64,000 bases of DNA from Bacteroidales bacterium (GTDB taxonomy: Bacteria; Bacteroidota; Bacteroidia; Bacteroidales; F082). Within the stretch, counting starts at the first letter, position 1; every line of letters starts with the position of its first letter. The notes under the pieces were generated by a model that worked only from the letters and a program-made list of their open reading frames with translations, had not been told where the DNA came from and searched no databases. The stretch is taken from contig JAEEQP010000018.1 in assembly GCA_016285355.1 (NCBI GenBank), positions 1 to 64,000 of the forward strand. Direction: 5' to 3'. Below, piece after piece: positions 32,906-42,409 of this stretch. The translations under genes were made by a program, and so were the position numbers.

Positions 32906-34042
32906 TCATTTGTTGTGTTTCTCTTCGTCGTTGTTGTACCACTCCAAATAAGCTTTTGTGTGGCTGATACCTGATTCAACCAGTTTTTGCTTTCTTGAGT
33001 CGGAAATATCGAAGTCCAAGGAACTGACACCGAGTGTGTCAATGTATACAGTACGTTGCCAGTCGTCACTGTGCAGGTGTACGTTGTTTTGGAAGTCAAT
33101 CAGTGTAGTGACGAGGGCTGTAGTGTAAGATATGATGTCGTCGATTTTTTTCGTCTTGGGTTTGGCATTGGGATCGAGAAACAAATTGATATCCTCGTTA
33201 GCATCCAACCTGAAGCCCAAGGTTTCCTTGTTGTATACAAATTCATTGACATCGTTAATGTCCCTCTCCAACGTTATGATGTTTTTCTCCTTCAGTTTCT
33301 TGTTAATTTTTTTGTAATATTCAGTCTTTCTGGCATTCACTTCGTCAACAACGTAATCCTTGCGGTCGAAGACTTTGATGGCATAGTTTTCGAGCAAACC
33401 GCCATCAACATAGATGTGGTCGTCTCCCTTGATGCCTTTCACTGCGGCGAAAATCAGGGGAATAGACATGGAGATGCGGGCAGCATCAGCCACTTTCACA
33501 TCTGGAGTGGTAGCGGCACTGAATACCTTGGAGAGGCCTGTCGAAAGGTCAGCACCAATCAAGTAGATGTCGCGGAAGGGCTTGCCCTCTTGCCTCATTT
33601 TTTCGATGTCTTTGAAGGTGACTTCTCCGTCGCCGGTCTTGGCTTTGATGTATCCGGCCATAAGGTCGCGGAAAAATTCGCCTTTGTACCAACCATAGTC
33701 TTCAATGAGTCGCCCTGTATTGCGGATCAAGCCCCAGGATTTGTCCAGGAAATTCCTGAATTTGATGTTCCAAAGGACGTCTTTCATCTCTTCGGCAGTA
33801 TAGCTCAAACCGACGAGCACTGCTACCATTGCGCCAGCGGAAGTTCCGGCCACGCGTTCGATGTTTTGGAGAATACCTTCTTCGTTGAGCACATCAAGGG
33901 CACCCACGTAAGCAATACCTTTCACGCCACCGCCTTCAAAGACGAGGTTCTTGAAATGATACTTTGGGGGATTGCTTGCACCATTTGTGTTGCTTTCATT
34001 GTTTTTTATGATGGCCTTTAGTTTTTTAGTGTTTCCGCTCAT
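32906..34042 (-). CDS. Patatin-like phospholipase
   Basis: 378-aa cytoplasmic-type patatin, a serine lipid acyl hydrolase. The oxyanion loop is GGGVKG (residues 37-42), the nucleophile elbow is GTSAG (residues 66-70, Ser68) and the catalytic Asp is in VDGGLLENY. The N-terminal 30 residues are polar and show no signal peptide. The C-terminal 120 residues carry a charged region (NKKLKEKNIITLERDIND). It is the second gene of a cysS-patatin pair on the reverse strand, 21 bp after cysS, but the association looks transcriptional only. Bacterial patatins can be housekeeping lipases or defence effectors; nothing here points to defence. Confidence 0.88.
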   Translation of the reverse strand: MSGNTKKLKAIIKNNESNTNGASNPPKYHFKNLVFEGGGVKGIAYVGALDVLNEEGILQNIERVAGTSAGAMVAVLVGLSYTAEEMKDVLWNIKFRNFLDKSWGLIRNTGRLIEDYGWYKGEFFRDLMAGYIKAKTGDGEVTFKDIEKMRQEGKPFRDIYLIGADLSTGLSKVFSAATTPDVKVADAARISMSIPLIFAAVKGIKGDDHIYVDGGLLENYAIKVFDRKDYVVDEVNARKTEYYKKINKKLKEKNIITLERDINDVNEFVYNKETLGFRLDANEDINLFLDPNAKPKTKKIDDIISYTTALVTTLIDFQNNVHLHSDDWQRTVYIDTLGVSSLDFDISDSRKQKLVESGISHTKAYLEWYNNDEEKHNK

Positions 34043-34063
34043 AATATATTGATTTATAGTGTT

Positions 34064-35554
34064 TTATTCTATTACCCAGCTTGTGCCTTCCTTGCCGTCC
34101 TTCAGGGTGATGTGAAGTTTGGCCAACTCGTCGCGGATTTTGTCGCTGGTGGCCCAGTCCTTGTTGGCGCGGGCTTGTTTGCGGATGTCGATGATGGTTT
34201 GCATCAGGCCGTCGACAACGGCACCGTTTCCTTCAGAAGCGTTGCTCTCCACCAAGCCCAAAATGTCGAAGACGAAGTCTTGGAACAACTTGTTGACCAA
34301 AGCCAACTCCTCAGCATTGATTTGTGCCTTGCCGTCCTTGACGGTGTTGACGATACGCACGGCCTCGAAGAGATTGGCGATGACAATGGGACTGTTGAAG
34401 TCATCGTTCATGGCGTCGTAGCAGGCATCGACAATCTTTTGGATGTCGAGGTTGGCGGCACCATCAGTGGCTTTCAACGCCTTGGCTGCCTTCACGGCTT
34501 CCATCAGGCGGTTGTAACCTTTTTCAGCGGCTTGTAGGGCTTCATTGCTGAAGTCCAAAGTGCTACGGTAGTGGGCTTGCAGGATGAAGAAGCGGATGGT
34601 CATGGGGCTGTAAGGCTGTGCGATCATCTCCTCGCCCTTGGCGTTGATGTGGCTGCCGTTGAAGAACTCATCCAAGGTGATGAAGTTGCCTAATGACTTG
34701 CCCATCTTCTGTCCGCCGATGGTGATCATGTTATTGTGCATCCAATACACCACTGGTTGCTTGCCGTTGGCGGCCATGCTTTGTGCAATCTCCGACTCGT
34801 GGTGCGGGAACATGAGGTCCATGCCGCCACCATGGATGTCGAAGGTCTCGCCAAGGTACTTGCAACCCATAGCCGAGCATTCCATGTGCCAGCCTGGGAA
34901 ACCGTCACTCCAAGGCGAGGGCCAACGCATGATGTGTGCTGGTTCAGCTTTTTTCCACAGGGCAAAGTCGACGGGGTTGTGTTTCTCCTCTTGACCGCTC
35001 AACTCACGCGTGGTGTTGAGCATTTCCTCGAAATTGCGTCCTGAAAGGATACCGTAAGGGTGCTCCTTATTATATTTCTCGATGTCGAAATACACCGAGC
35101 CGTTCTCCACGTAGGCATAGCCGTGGTCGAGAATCTTTTGCACCATCGCAATCTGCTCGATGATATGTCCCGAGGCGTGCGGCTCAATCGAAGGACGCAG
35201 CACGTTGAGTTTGTCCATGGCAGCGTGGTAGCGGTTGGTGTAGTATTGTGCCACCTCCATGGGCTCGAGGTTTTCGAGGCGGGCTTTTTTTGCGATTTTG
35301 TCCTCGCCTTCGTCCGCATCGTGTTCCAAGTGACCCACGTCGGTGATGTTGCGCACATAGCGCACCTTATAGCCAAGGTGTTTCAAATACCTGAAAACCA
35401 AGTCGAAAGTGATGGCTGGACGGGCATGGCCAAGGTGCGCATCGCCATAGACGGTAGGACCGCAGACGTACATGCCCACATGCGGGGCGTTCAAGGGTTT
35501 GAAAGGTTGTTTGCAGCGCGAGAGGCTGTTGTAAATATATAAGGTACCGTTCAT
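34064..35554 (-). CDS. cysS: Cysteinyl-tRNA synthetase
   Basis: 496-aa class I aminoacyl-tRNA synthetase that charges tRNA-Cys. Zinc-binding Cys31 in [10 protein letters not shown], the HIGH-type motif HLGH (residues 40-43), [28 protein letters not shown] and the KMSKS equivalent KMGKSLG are all present. The length matches the family. The ATG at 35554 is chosen because it gives the normal N-terminus ([10 protein letters not shown]) and lies 26 bp after the -7 box; an in-frame codon further upstream overlaps the promoter. Confidence 0.97.
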   Translation of the reverse strand: MNGTLYIYNSLSRCKQPFKPLNAPHVGMYVCGPTVYGDAHLGHARPAITFDLVFRYLKHLGYKVRYVRNITDVGHLEHDADEGEDKIAKKARLENLEPMEVAQYYTNRYHAAMDKLNVLRPSIEPHASGHIIEQIAMVQKILDHGYAYVENGSVYFDIEKYNKEHPYGILSGRNFEEMLNTTRELSGQEEKHNPVDFALWKKAEPAHIMRWPSPWSDGFPGWHMECSAMGCKYLGETFDIHGGGMDLMFPHHESEIAQSMAANGKQPVVYWMHNNMITIGGQKMGKSLGNFITLDEFFNGSHINAKGEEMIAQPYSPMTIRFFILQAHYRSTLDFSNEALQAAEKGYNRLMEAVKAAKALKATDGAANLDIQKIVDACYDAMNDDFNSPIVIANLFEAVRIVNTVKDGKAQINAEELALVNKLFQDFVFDILGLVESNASEGNGAVVDGLMQTIIDIRKQARANKDWATSDKIRDELAKLHITLKDGKEGTSWVIE

Positions 35555-35579
35555 CTTATGAAAAATTTGATATTTGCTG

Positions 35580-35587
35580 CAAAAGTA
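35580..35587 (-). promoter_or_regulatory. cysS: -7 box of cysS
   Basis: Reverse strand TACTTTTG, exact consensus, 25 bp before the cysS ATG. Confidence 0.65.
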
Positions 35588-35718
35588 CAAAATAAAGTTT
35601 GAACTCTGAAAAAAACTCTTATAGTGAAAAGTTACAAGGTCGTGATTTCATCGAATTATTTCTGGTTCTTGCCATCCTCTTTCAATTCTCTGTATTACTT
35701 ATTAGTCTTATTTATATT
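35588..35718. other. AT-rich intergenic stretch, no gene seen
   Basis: Upstream of cysS and at the 3' end of the IS30 remnant; AT-rich, no supported reading frame or clear hairpin. Probably former IS flank. The 36091-36260 stretch on the other side of the remnant is similar. Confidence 0.5.
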
Positions 35719-36090
35719 TTATAGCTTCAACAACAAAGTTATAAAAAGAGCGACGGGGTTGTTAGAAGCAAGCACTTTTCACGGTCTATAGTTTAACTTG
35801 TTTTGAATGACTAGGAGTTTGCTGTATTCTATGTTGCTGATATTCATTTGTATTTCGATGTATTGTCGGATAAGTTTGTTTGTGTTTTCGACGGTACCTT
35901 TTTGCTAGGATGAGTAGGGGCCCGCGAAGAGGACAGGAGCGTAGAGGGCGTTGGAGCGTCTGTTCCTTTTCAGCTCCTTGCTGACCGTCGCCTGCGAGAC
36001 TTCTATGGCTCGGGCTATTTCCGCCTGCGTCTTTTTGTCTTTCCTTATTTGATGAATTGTGTACCTTTGCGTCTCGTTAAGATGTTGCAT
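35719..36090 (-). pseudogene. IS30-family transposase remnant
   Basis: One frame on the reverse strand holds both ends of an IS30 transposase with the middle missing. It starts MQHLNETQRYTIHQIRK and KTQAEIARAIEVSQATVSKE (the IS30 helix-turn-helix), reaches SNALYAPVLF, meets an in-frame TAG at 35905-35907, then continues KGTVENTNKLIRQYIEIQ and NKLNYRP (the conserved IS30 C-terminus), meets a second stop at 35779-35781 and ends at 35719. The DDE core is deleted. It therefore cannot transpose. No clear terminal inverted repeats were found by eye. Confidence 0.8.
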
Positions 36091-36260
36091 ATTGCTTTTG
36101 TTTTGAAGACCGCAAATGTGGCATTTTTTCCGATAACCCTGTCGCTTCCAGTGGGTTATTTGTCCCTTCCTTTATAACTTTTTAAGTTGAACTTACATAT
36201 TAGCCCCCAAATGTCTATTAGCCTGAAAAATTCGCTGTCCTCGCTGACCCGTAAAACAAC

Positions 36261-36286
36261 AAAAAACCCGCCGAAAAATCAGCGGG
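36261..36286 (-). terminator. Terminator after tRNA-Ala
   Basis: On the reverse strand CCCGC (36286-36282) and GCGGG (36271-36267) form a stem followed by TTTTTT at 36266-36261, about 10 bp past the tRNA 3' end. Confidence 0.75.
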
Positions 36287-36296
36287 CTTTCGTTTG

Positions 36297-36370
<74 letters not shown>

Positions 36371-36473
36371 TCATTTGCGGCTGCAAAAATACAACATTTT
36401 TCATTCCGCCAAACATTTTTCCGAAATTTTTTCAATTTTTTCTTCAGAATACCTTTAAAGTCCAATAAAGCTG

Positions 36474-36481
36474 TACTTTTG
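36474..36481 (+). promoter_or_regulatory. -7 box of sdaA
   Basis: TACTTTTG, exact consensus, 74 bp upstream of the ATG at 36555; the leader contains the repeat at 36490-36540. Confidence 0.6.
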
Positions 36482-36489
36482 CACTCGTT

Positions 36490-36540
36490 AAAGTCCTGAA
36501 AGGGCAATTCAATTACACCCCGATGCGTAGCTTCGGGCAC
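36490..36540. repeat. REP-like element, family 2, copy 1
   Basis: AAAGTCCTGAAAGGGC, then TTACACCCCGATGCG and CTTCGGGC. The same architecture (GTCC..GGGAC hairpin, linker, TACACCCCGAT...CGGG hairpin) occurs at 57820-57872. Here it forms most of the sdaA leader. Confidence 0.65.
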
Positions 36541-36554
36541 TAATATCATCGACC

Positions 36555-37757
36555 ATGAAAACCATAAAAGACATTTATAAAATAGGTATAGGCCCCTCAA
36601 GCAGCCATACCATGGCCCCACAGAGAGCCGCAGCTATTTTCAACGAACGTTATCCCAATGCCGCTTCCTTTGAGGTGACGCTGTATGGCAGCCTCGCCGC
36701 CACAGGCAAGGGCCACATGACCGACTGGGCCATCCTCAACACCCTGCGAGCCCCGACCGAAATCGTCTGGCACCCCGACATTGTACTGCCTTTCCATCCT
36801 AACGGAATGCTGTTCAAGGCTTTCGATGAGGCCAAGGAACTGTTAGGGGAGTGGACGGTTTTCAGTATTGGTGGAGGTAATTTAGCCGAGGAAGGCAAGC
36901 AGAGCGAACAACCCGACATCTATCCGCTCACCAAGATGACCGACATCCTCGGTTGGTGCGAGAAGCGGGGCAGGACGTATTGGGAATATGTCTACGAATA
37001 CGAGAACCAACAGGAGATCGAGGACTGTCTGAAAGAGGTGTGGGAAGTAATGAAAGCTGCCGTGGAGCGCGGCTTGCAGGCTGAGGGCGTGTTGCCTGGG
37101 CCGCTCAACCTGAGCCGTAAGGCCGCCATGTACCACATCAAGGCTTCCGGCTATACGCATACCCTGAAGAGCCGTGGCTTGGTGTATTCATACGCCTTGG
37201 CTGTTTCAGAGGAGAATGCTTCTGGCGGGCGCATCGTCACCGCTCCGACATGTGGCTCTTGTGGTGTGATGCCTGCAGTGCTTTATCATCTCTCAAAAAG
37301 CTATGAGTTCACGGAGCAACGTATTATCCGCGCTTTGGTGACTGCGGGTTTGGTGGGTAATATCGTGCGTACCAATGCCTCCATTTCGGGTGCCGAGGTG
37401 GGCTGTCAAGGCGAGGTGGGCGTGGCTTGCGCTATGGCTGCCGCTGCCGCCAATCAATTGTTTGGGGGAAGTCCTGCGCAAATAGAATATGCTGCCGAGA
37501 TGGCTTTGGAACATCACTTGGGCATGACCTGTGACCCGGTGTGCGGCTTGGTGCAGATTCCCTGCATCGAGCGCAATGCCTACGCTGCCGCCCGAGCCTT
37601 GGATTCCAACATCTATTCCACCTTCTCCGACGGTCGCCATCGCGTGTCGTTCGACAAGGTGGTGGAGACGATGAAAGAGACAGGTAAGGATATTCCTTCT
37701 TTATATAAAGAGACCTCGCAAGGCGGTTTGGCACGCGATTATGAGCAAATGGGATGA
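36555..37757 (+). CDS. sdaA: L-serine ammonia-lyase, iron-sulfur type, single chain
   Basis: 400-aa enzyme that deaminates L-serine to pyruvate and ammonia using a [4Fe-4S] cluster. The beta-type domain comes first ([17 protein letters not shown]), then the alpha domain with [32 protein letters not shown] (cluster Cys) and [15 protein letters not shown] (further Cys). The single-polypeptide form and length agree with the family. It is monocistronic with a repeat-bearing leader. Confidence 0.93.
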   Translation: MKTIKDIYKIGIGPSSSHTMAPQRAAAIFNERYPNAASFEVTLYGSLAATGKGHMTDWAILNTLRAPTEIVWHPDIVLPFHPNGMLFKAFDEAKELLGEWTVFSIGGGNLAEEGKQSEQPDIYPLTKMTDILGWCEKRGRTYWEYVYEYENQQEIEDCLKEVWEVMKAAVERGLQAEGVLPGPLNLSRKAAMYHIKASGYTHTLKSRGLVYSYALAVSEENASGGRIVTAPTCGSCGVMPAVLYHLSKSYEFTEQRIIRALVTAGLVGNIVRTNASISGAEVGCQGEVGVACAMAAAAANQLFGGSPAQIEYAAEMALEHHLGMTCDPVCGLVQIPCIERNAYAAARALDSNIYSTFSDGRHRVSFDKVVETMKETGKDIPSLYKETSQGGLARDYEQMG

Positions 37758-37763
37758 AATAGT

Positions 37764-37793
37764 TTTGTTTTCTGTAGAAAAAGACTAATTTTG
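37764..37793 (+). promoter_or_regulatory. Promoter of the acyl-CoA carboxylase gene
   Basis: TTTG at 37764-37767 and TAATTTTG at 37786-37793 with an 18-bp spacer; this pair fits the -33/-7 consensus well. The ATG at 37814 follows 20 bp later. Confidence 0.75.
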
Positions 37794-37813
37794 CGGTGTT
37801 ATTTGTTGAACCC

Positions 37814-39805
37814 ATGAACACAAAAAGAATCAATAAAGTGCTGGTTGCCAACCGTGGCGAGATTGCAGTGCGGATTATCAAGACGTTACGCAGGCTGCAT
37901 ATCGACTCCGTGACGGTCTTTGCCGATAACGACGCCAATGCTTTGCACCGTCGTATGGCTGATGAGGCTTATCCTCTTGGTGGCGGCATGTTGAAAGATA
38001 CCTACCTCAATATCCAGAAAATCATTGATGCCGCTTTGGATGCAGGTGCCGATGCTGTCCATCCTGGTTATGGCTTCCTGTCGGAGAATCCTGAGTTGGC
38101 CGAAGCGTGTGCATCCAACAACCTGATTTTCATCGGCCCTGATGCGGAAGTGATTCGTTTGATGGGCAATAAGATTGCAGCCAGAAACATTGCCATAAAG
38201 GAAGGCATTCCAGTTACCTTTGGTCTCACTGGAAGCATGGACGAGATTTTGAAACAATCCTCCCAATTGCCTTATCCTGTGTTGATTAAGGCGGCAGCAG
38301 GCGGTGGCGGCAAAGGTATGCACATCGTCAGGTGGAAAGAGGACTTGCAGGAGGAGTTGGAACGTGCTTCGCGTGAAGCGGAGAAATATTTCGCCGATGG
38401 AACCGTGTTTGTCGAGCAATACATTGAGAATCCGCGACATATCGAGGTTCAGGTCTTGGCCGACCATCACGGCAATGTCATCCATTTGCATGAACGCGAA
38501 TGTACCATACAACGCCGTTATCAGAAAATCATTGAAGAGTCGCCGTCGCCAACCTTGACGGAGGAAAAGCGGCAGCAACTTTGTGAAACCGCAGTTAAAC
38601 TTTGCAAAGCCATCGGCTACCGCAACGCTGGGACGGTGGAGTTTTTGGTCGACAAGGACTTGAATTTCTATTTCTTGGAAATCAATACACGCATTCAGGT
38701 GGAGCATCCTGTGACGGAAATGCGCACAGGCATCGACATTGTGGAGGAGCAGATTCGCATTGCGAGAGGGAAGGAGATGGGCTGGACGCAAGAAGCCATT
38801 CAGCCGCAAGGCCATGCCATTGAGCTGCGTATTTATGCTGAGAACCCTGAAAACGGATTTTTGCCAACGCCTGGCAAAGTGACGGCCTATCATGAACCCC
38901 AAATTCGTGGTACACGTGTCGACAGCAGCATTGACGGTCCGTGCTCGATTTCAGAGGCTTACGATCCGATGATTGCCAAGTTGGTCTGTCACGCCAAGAA
39001 TCGTCAAAGTGCTATCGAAACGGCTCAACATGCGCTGAAGGAGTTTATCATACAAGGCTTGACCACCAACAAGGCCTACCTTTGGGAGGTGATTAAAAAC
39101 TTAGACTTTGTTGAAAACAAGATAGATACAGGCTTTTGCGCTTCCCATCAGGAGATGCTGTTGAAAGCTCTGAATGATAGTCGGGACAACCTGAATATCA
39201 ATGACATCGCGGTTTCTTTCCTGATGTTTGATTGCTGCAAGAGGCAGTTTGAACATCATACGGAGAATGTCTGGGAGGAAATCGGCTATTGGCGCTACCA
39301 CATGCAACTGACGGTGGATGTGGAAGGTAAGAAAGTTACGGTTTGCATCAGCGATGCTGAGGCGGGAAAGATTAAGGGGACGGTTGGCGAGGTTCCGTTT
39401 AAGGTGGAGTTTATCCAGTATGATAACCATCAGATGAAAATCATGCTGAACGGCAGGACGGAGACGGTATATTGTTCGGTGAACGAGGAACAGAAAACTA
39501 TCGTCAACTTCCATGGCTTGAATTTCACTTGCTTCCGCACTGACCAACTGAACGACACGCTGGATTACGCTTGTAAGGAGACGGTGAACGACAAATCGAG
39601 ATTGGTGTCGCCCATGCCTGGCAAAGTGGTGAAAATCAATGTAAAAAAAGGTGATGAAGTAAATGAGGGGATGATTATGATGGTGGTGGAAGCCATGAAG
39701 ATGGAGAACAACATTGTAGCTGCCGGAAAGGCCAAGGTGAAACGGATTTTGGTCGAAGAAGGCCAGATGGTGGATAATAAAATGCAGTTATTAGAGTTAG
39801 AATAA
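37814..39805 (+). CDS. Acyl-CoA carboxylase alpha subunit (biotin carboxylase + biotin carrier)
   Basis: 663-aa fusion of biotin carboxylase (residues about 1-450; ATP-grasp motif KAAAGGGGKGMH, HEREC, EINTRIQVEHPVTEM) and a C-terminal biotinyl domain with the biotin lysine in EAMKMENNIV. This is the layout of propionyl-, methylcrotonyl- or acetyl-CoA carboxylase alpha subunits. It carboxylates its biotin with bicarbonate and ATP and passes CO2 to a carboxyltransferase beta subunit, which is not encoded nearby, so the acyl substrate stays open. The following acyl-CoA dehydrogenase suggests short-chain or branched acyl-CoA metabolism. ATG at 37814 chosen because the promoter ends at 37793. Confidence 0.9.
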   Translation: MNTKRINKVLVANRGEIAVRIIKTLRRLHIDSVTVFADNDANALHRRMADEAYPLGGGMLKDTYLNIQKIIDAALDAGADAVHPGYGFLSENPELAEACASNNLIFIGPDAEVIRLMGNKIAARNIAIKEGIPVTFGLTGSMDEILKQSSQLPYPVLIKAAAGGGGKGMHIVRWKEDLQEELERASREAEKYFADGTVFVEQYIENPRHIEVQVLADHHGNVIHLHERECTIQRRYQKIIEESPSPTLTEEKRQQLCETAVKLCKAIGYRNAGTVEFLVDKDLNFYFLEINTRIQVEHPVTEMRTGIDIVEEQIRIARGKEMGWTQEAIQPQGHAIELRIYAENPENGFLPTPGKVTAYHEPQIRGTRVDSSIDGPCSISEAYDPMIAKLVCHAKNRQSAIETAQHALKEFIIQGLTTNKAYLWEVIKNLDFVENKIDTGFCASHQEMLLKALNDSRDNLNINDIAVSFLMFDCCKRQFEHHTENVWEEIGYWRYHMQLTVDVEGKKVTVCISDAEAGKIKGTVGEVPFKVEFIQYDNHQMKIMLNGRTETVYCSVNEEQKTIVNFHGLNFTCFRTDQLNDTLDYACKETVNDKSRLVSPMPGKVVKINVKKGDEVNEGMIMMVVEAMKMENNIVAAGKAKVKRILVEEGQMVDNKMQLLELE

Positions 39806-39812
39806 TCCATAA

Positions 39813-39867
39813 CGGCCCTTCGACAAGCTCAGGGACCTGAGGTCGTTGAGCCTGTCGAAACGCCGAC
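39813..39867. repeat. REP-like element, family 1 (intergenic copy)
   Basis: Compact copy: CTTCGACAAGCTCAGGGACC directly followed, after a few bases, by GGTCGTTGAGCCTGTCGAAA. It fills the gap between the carboxylase and the acyl-CoA dehydrogenase genes. Confidence 0.9.
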
Positions 39868-39890
39868 TTGAGAATAAAATAGTAAATAAT

Positions 39891-41033
39891 ATGAACTTCG
39901 ACCTCACTAAAGAACAGGAAGCCCTCCGCCAGCGGGTGCGCGACTTCGCCGAACAGGAAATAAAACCCGTCGCCCGCCAAAACGACGAAAACCAACATTT
40001 CGATGTCGAACTGACCCTCAAAATGGGTGAACTCGGCCTGTTGGGCATGACCGTCCCGAAAGAATACGGCGGCCAAGGACTTGACAATCTGAGCTATATC
40101 ATCGCTGTGGAAGAGTTGGCCCGTGTGGACGGTTCCACTGCCGCTACCATCGCCGCCGACAACTCCTTGGGCATCGGTCCCATCAAGGACTATGGCACCG
40201 AGGAACAGAAACGGAAATACTTGCCACAACTCTGCAAAGACCGTCTTTGGGGCTTTGGCCTGACCGAAGAAGACGCAGGCAGCGACTCACGTGGCACCAA
40301 GACCACTGCGAGACGCGATGGTGACGGATGGGTGCTCAACGGCTCTAAAATCTTCATCACCAACAGTGCGACACCTATCACTTTGGGTACCAGCGTGCAA
40401 GCTATCTCAGGAGAGAAAGACGGCAAGCCTGAGTTTACCGCCCTTTTGGTGGAGAACGACACTCCTGGCTTCACCCAGACCCCGATGGATGACAAGATGA
40501 TGTGGCGTGCCTCTAATACTGGTAAGCTTGTGTTCGACAATGTGCGGCTGCCCAAGGAATGCATCTTGGGTGAACCTGGCGAAGGTTCCCACATGATGCT
40601 CGCTACCCTTGACTCGGGTCGTCTATCTATCGCGGCCATGGGATTGGGTTGTGCGCAAGGTGCTTACGAGATGGCTTTGGCTTATTCGAAGAAGCGTGTG
40701 CAGTTTGGCAAGCCAGTGTGCAAGTTCCAAGCCGTTGGTTTCAAACTTGCCGATATGGCGGTGAAGATTGACGCTGCAAGATACTTGCTCTATCACGCTT
40801 GCTGGCTGAAAGACCAACATCGTCCCTTCGGCAAGGAAGCTGCCATGGCGAAACTCTATTGCTCCGAGGTGGCCGCCGAGGTGTGCGACAACGCCGTGCA
40901 GGTGATGGGCGGTCACGGCCTGCTGAAGGAGTTCGACATGGAACGTTTCTACCGCGACCAGCGCATCCTGCAAATCGGCGAAGGCACTTCGGAAATCCTT
41001 CGTCTGGTGATTTCGCGGGCTATCGGGTGCTGA
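39891..41033 (+). CDS. Acyl-CoA dehydrogenase
   Basis: 380-aa FAD enzyme that oxidises acyl-CoA to the trans-2-enoyl form. Visible: the N-terminal FDLTKEQEALRQRVRDFAE, FGLTEEDAGSDSRGTKTTA (FAD/substrate loop), WVLNGSKIFITN, the C-terminal QVMGGHGLLKEF and FYRDQRILQIGEGTSEILR. Length is normal. Chain-length specificity (short-chain butyryl-CoA or branched) cannot be fixed, but short-chain is usual for this anaerobe context. It probably forms an operon with the carboxylase; no ETF genes follow. Confidence 0.93.
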   Translation: MNFDLTKEQEALRQRVRDFAEQEIKPVARQNDENQHFDVELTLKMGELGLLGMTVPKEYGGQGLDNLSYIIAVEELARVDGSTAATIAADNSLGIGPIKDYGTEEQKRKYLPQLCKDRLWGFGLTEEDAGSDSRGTKTTARRDGDGWVLNGSKIFITNSATPITLGTSVQAISGEKDGKPEFTALLVENDTPGFTQTPMDDKMMWRASNTGKLVFDNVRLPKECILGEPGEGSHMMLATLDSGRLSIAAMGLGCAQGAYEMALAYSKKRVQFGKPVCKFQAVGFKLADMAVKIDAARYLLYHACWLKDQHRPFGKEAAMAKLYCSEVAAEVCDNAVQVMGGHGLLKEFDMERFYRDQRILQIGEGTSEILRLVISRAIGC

Positions 41034-41056
41034 AAATATGACTGGAAAACTGTTAA

Positions 41057-41110
41057 TTCAGTCAGTCAACTGACTCAATTTAGCTAAATTCAGTCAGTCA
41101 ACTGACTGAA
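41057..41110. promoter_or_regulatory. Double palindromic operator upstream of the DUF4143 ATPase
   Basis: Two 22-bp palindromes of the form TTCAGTCAGT-CA-ACTGACTGAA lie at 41057-41078 (one mismatch) and 41089-41110 (perfect). They are separated by the 10-bp palindrome TTTAGCTAAA (41079-41088), so they repeat with a 32-bp period. The array ends 36 bp before the -7 box. Confidence 0.75.
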
Positions 41111-41146
41111 TTTTCATTTTTTACTTGTGGAAAAGAAAAAATATCG

Positions 41147-41154
41147 TACTTTTG
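41147..41154 (+). promoter_or_regulatory. -7 box of the DUF4143 ATPase gene
   Basis: TACTTTTG, exact consensus. It excludes the GTG at 41127 as start and favours the ATG at 41175. Confidence 0.7.
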
Positions 41155-41174
41155 CACCGTTAATTCTCGATGAC

Positions 41175-42311
41175 ATGGATACGATTCAAAGGGCATTGCA
41201 GCAACAGGTGGAGCAGCGCATGAAGCCACAAAAGGTCATGTTGATTTTTGGGCCTCGGCGTGTGGGCAAAACTTTCCTTTTGAGGCAAATTGTGCAGAAT
41301 TTTGGTGGTAAGTCACTCGTACTCAACGGTGAGGATGCAGATTCCATAGCTATGTTGGAGCCAATCAGTATCGCAAACTATAGGCATGTATTGGATGGAG
41401 TAGAGTTATTGGCTATCGACGAGGCGCAGCACATTCCCGACATCGGGAAGAAATTAAAACTCATCGTGGACGAGATTCCTGACATTCGTGTTATAGCCAG
41501 TGGCTCTTCTTCTTTTGATCTCAAAAATCAGGCGGGTGAGCCCTTGGTGGGTCGTGGAACGCAATTTATTCTATTGCCATTTTCTCAACAAGAAATTGCC
41601 ACAACGGAGTCGCCCATCGAGAGCAAAAGGAACTTGGAGGCGAGGTTGCTGTATGGCTCTTATCCAGAGGTGGTTTCAATCGATTCATTTTCAGAGAAAA
41701 AGGAATATCTAAACGACATTGTCGAAGCGTATTTGCTCAAAGACATCCTTGCTGTTGATAGTATCAAAAATTCGGGCAAGATGCGTGACTTGTTGCGTTT
41801 GGTAGCTTTTCAGATGGGAAACGAACTTTCGTATGATGAGCTTGGTAAACAGTTGGGAATCAGTAAAAACACAGTGGAGCGTTATTTGGATTTATTGCAG
41901 AAAGTGTTTGTATTGTACCAATTGGGTGGCTATTCGAGAAACCTCAGGAAAGAGGTTGCCAAGTCGAGCAAGTGGTACTTTGTGGACAATGGCGTGCGCA
42001 ACGCAGTCATTCACAATTTTGAGCCGTATCAACTTAGAACTGACGACGATAGAGGTGCACTTTGGGAGAATTACATCATCACAGAGCGCATGAAACGCAA
42101 TCAGAATGAGCGACTTGGCTTTGAGTTTTACTTTTGGCGCACTTATGACAAGCAGGAGATTGACTTGATAGAGATTGGTTCTGGTGTGATGAATGCTTTT
42201 GAAATGAAAGCGGGGAAGAAAAAACCGTCAGCACCGAAAGCTTTTGCTAGTGCTTATCCCAAAGCGCAGTTTGCAGCGGTCAACATTAATAATTACACGG
42301 AGTATATTTGA
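41175..42311 (+). CDS. AAA_14/DUF4143 ATPase
   Basis: 378-aa stand-alone ATPase. Walker A is FGPRRVGKTFLLRQI (residues about 24-38), Walker B is LLAIDEAQHIPD, and IRVIASGSSSFDLKN is the sensor region. The DUF4143 C-terminal half has YGSYPEVV, YLLKDIL, a helix-turn-helix-like ELSYDELGKQLGISKNTVE and WRTYDKQEIDLIE, the PD-(D/E)XK-like core. The family is widespread in Bacteroidetes and archaea, and its function is not settled. It differs from copies A and B at the sequence level, but has the same order: ATPase, winged helix, nuclease-like domain. Two strong palindromes precede its promoter. Confidence 0.88.
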   Translation: MDTIQRALQQQVEQRMKPQKVMLIFGPRRVGKTFLLRQIVQNFGGKSLVLNGEDADSIAMLEPISIANYRHVLDGVELLAIDEAQHIPDIGKKLKLIVDEIPDIRVIASGSSSFDLKNQAGEPLVGRGTQFILLPFSQQEIATTESPIESKRNLEARLLYGSYPEVVSIDSFSEKKEYLNDIVEAYLLKDILAVDSIKNSGKMRDLLRLVAFQMGNELSYDELGKQLGISKNTVERYLDLLQKVFVLYQLGGYSRNLRKEVAKSSKWYFVDNGVRNAVIHNFEPYQLRTDDDRGALWENYIITERMKRNQNERLGFEFYFWRTYDKQEIDLIEIGSGVMNAFEMKAGKKKPSAPKAFASAYPKAQFAAVNINNYTEYI

Positions 42312-42318
42312 TTTTTTC

Positions 42319-42326
42319 TATATTTG
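42319..42326 (+). promoter_or_regulatory. -7 box of the M49-like peptidase gene
   Basis: TATATTTG fits TAnnTTTG, 83 bp upstream of the ATG at 42410. Confidence 0.55.
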
Positions 42327-42409
42327 CAGCGTGACTTGTGTCTAACGTTCCATGGTTCCAGGTCACTGCGTTGAAATTTAAATTTCTAAAATCTAAAATA
42401 TTTATTAAA

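Noticed and set aside
32906..34042. Patatin as a CBASS-type defence effector
   Set aside because: No nucleotidyl cyclase or other CBASS gene adjacent; it follows cysS in an ordinary operon.
41127..41175. GTG start at 41127 for the DUF4143 ATPase
   Set aside because: It lies upstream of the -7 box (41147-41154), so it would not be in the transcript.
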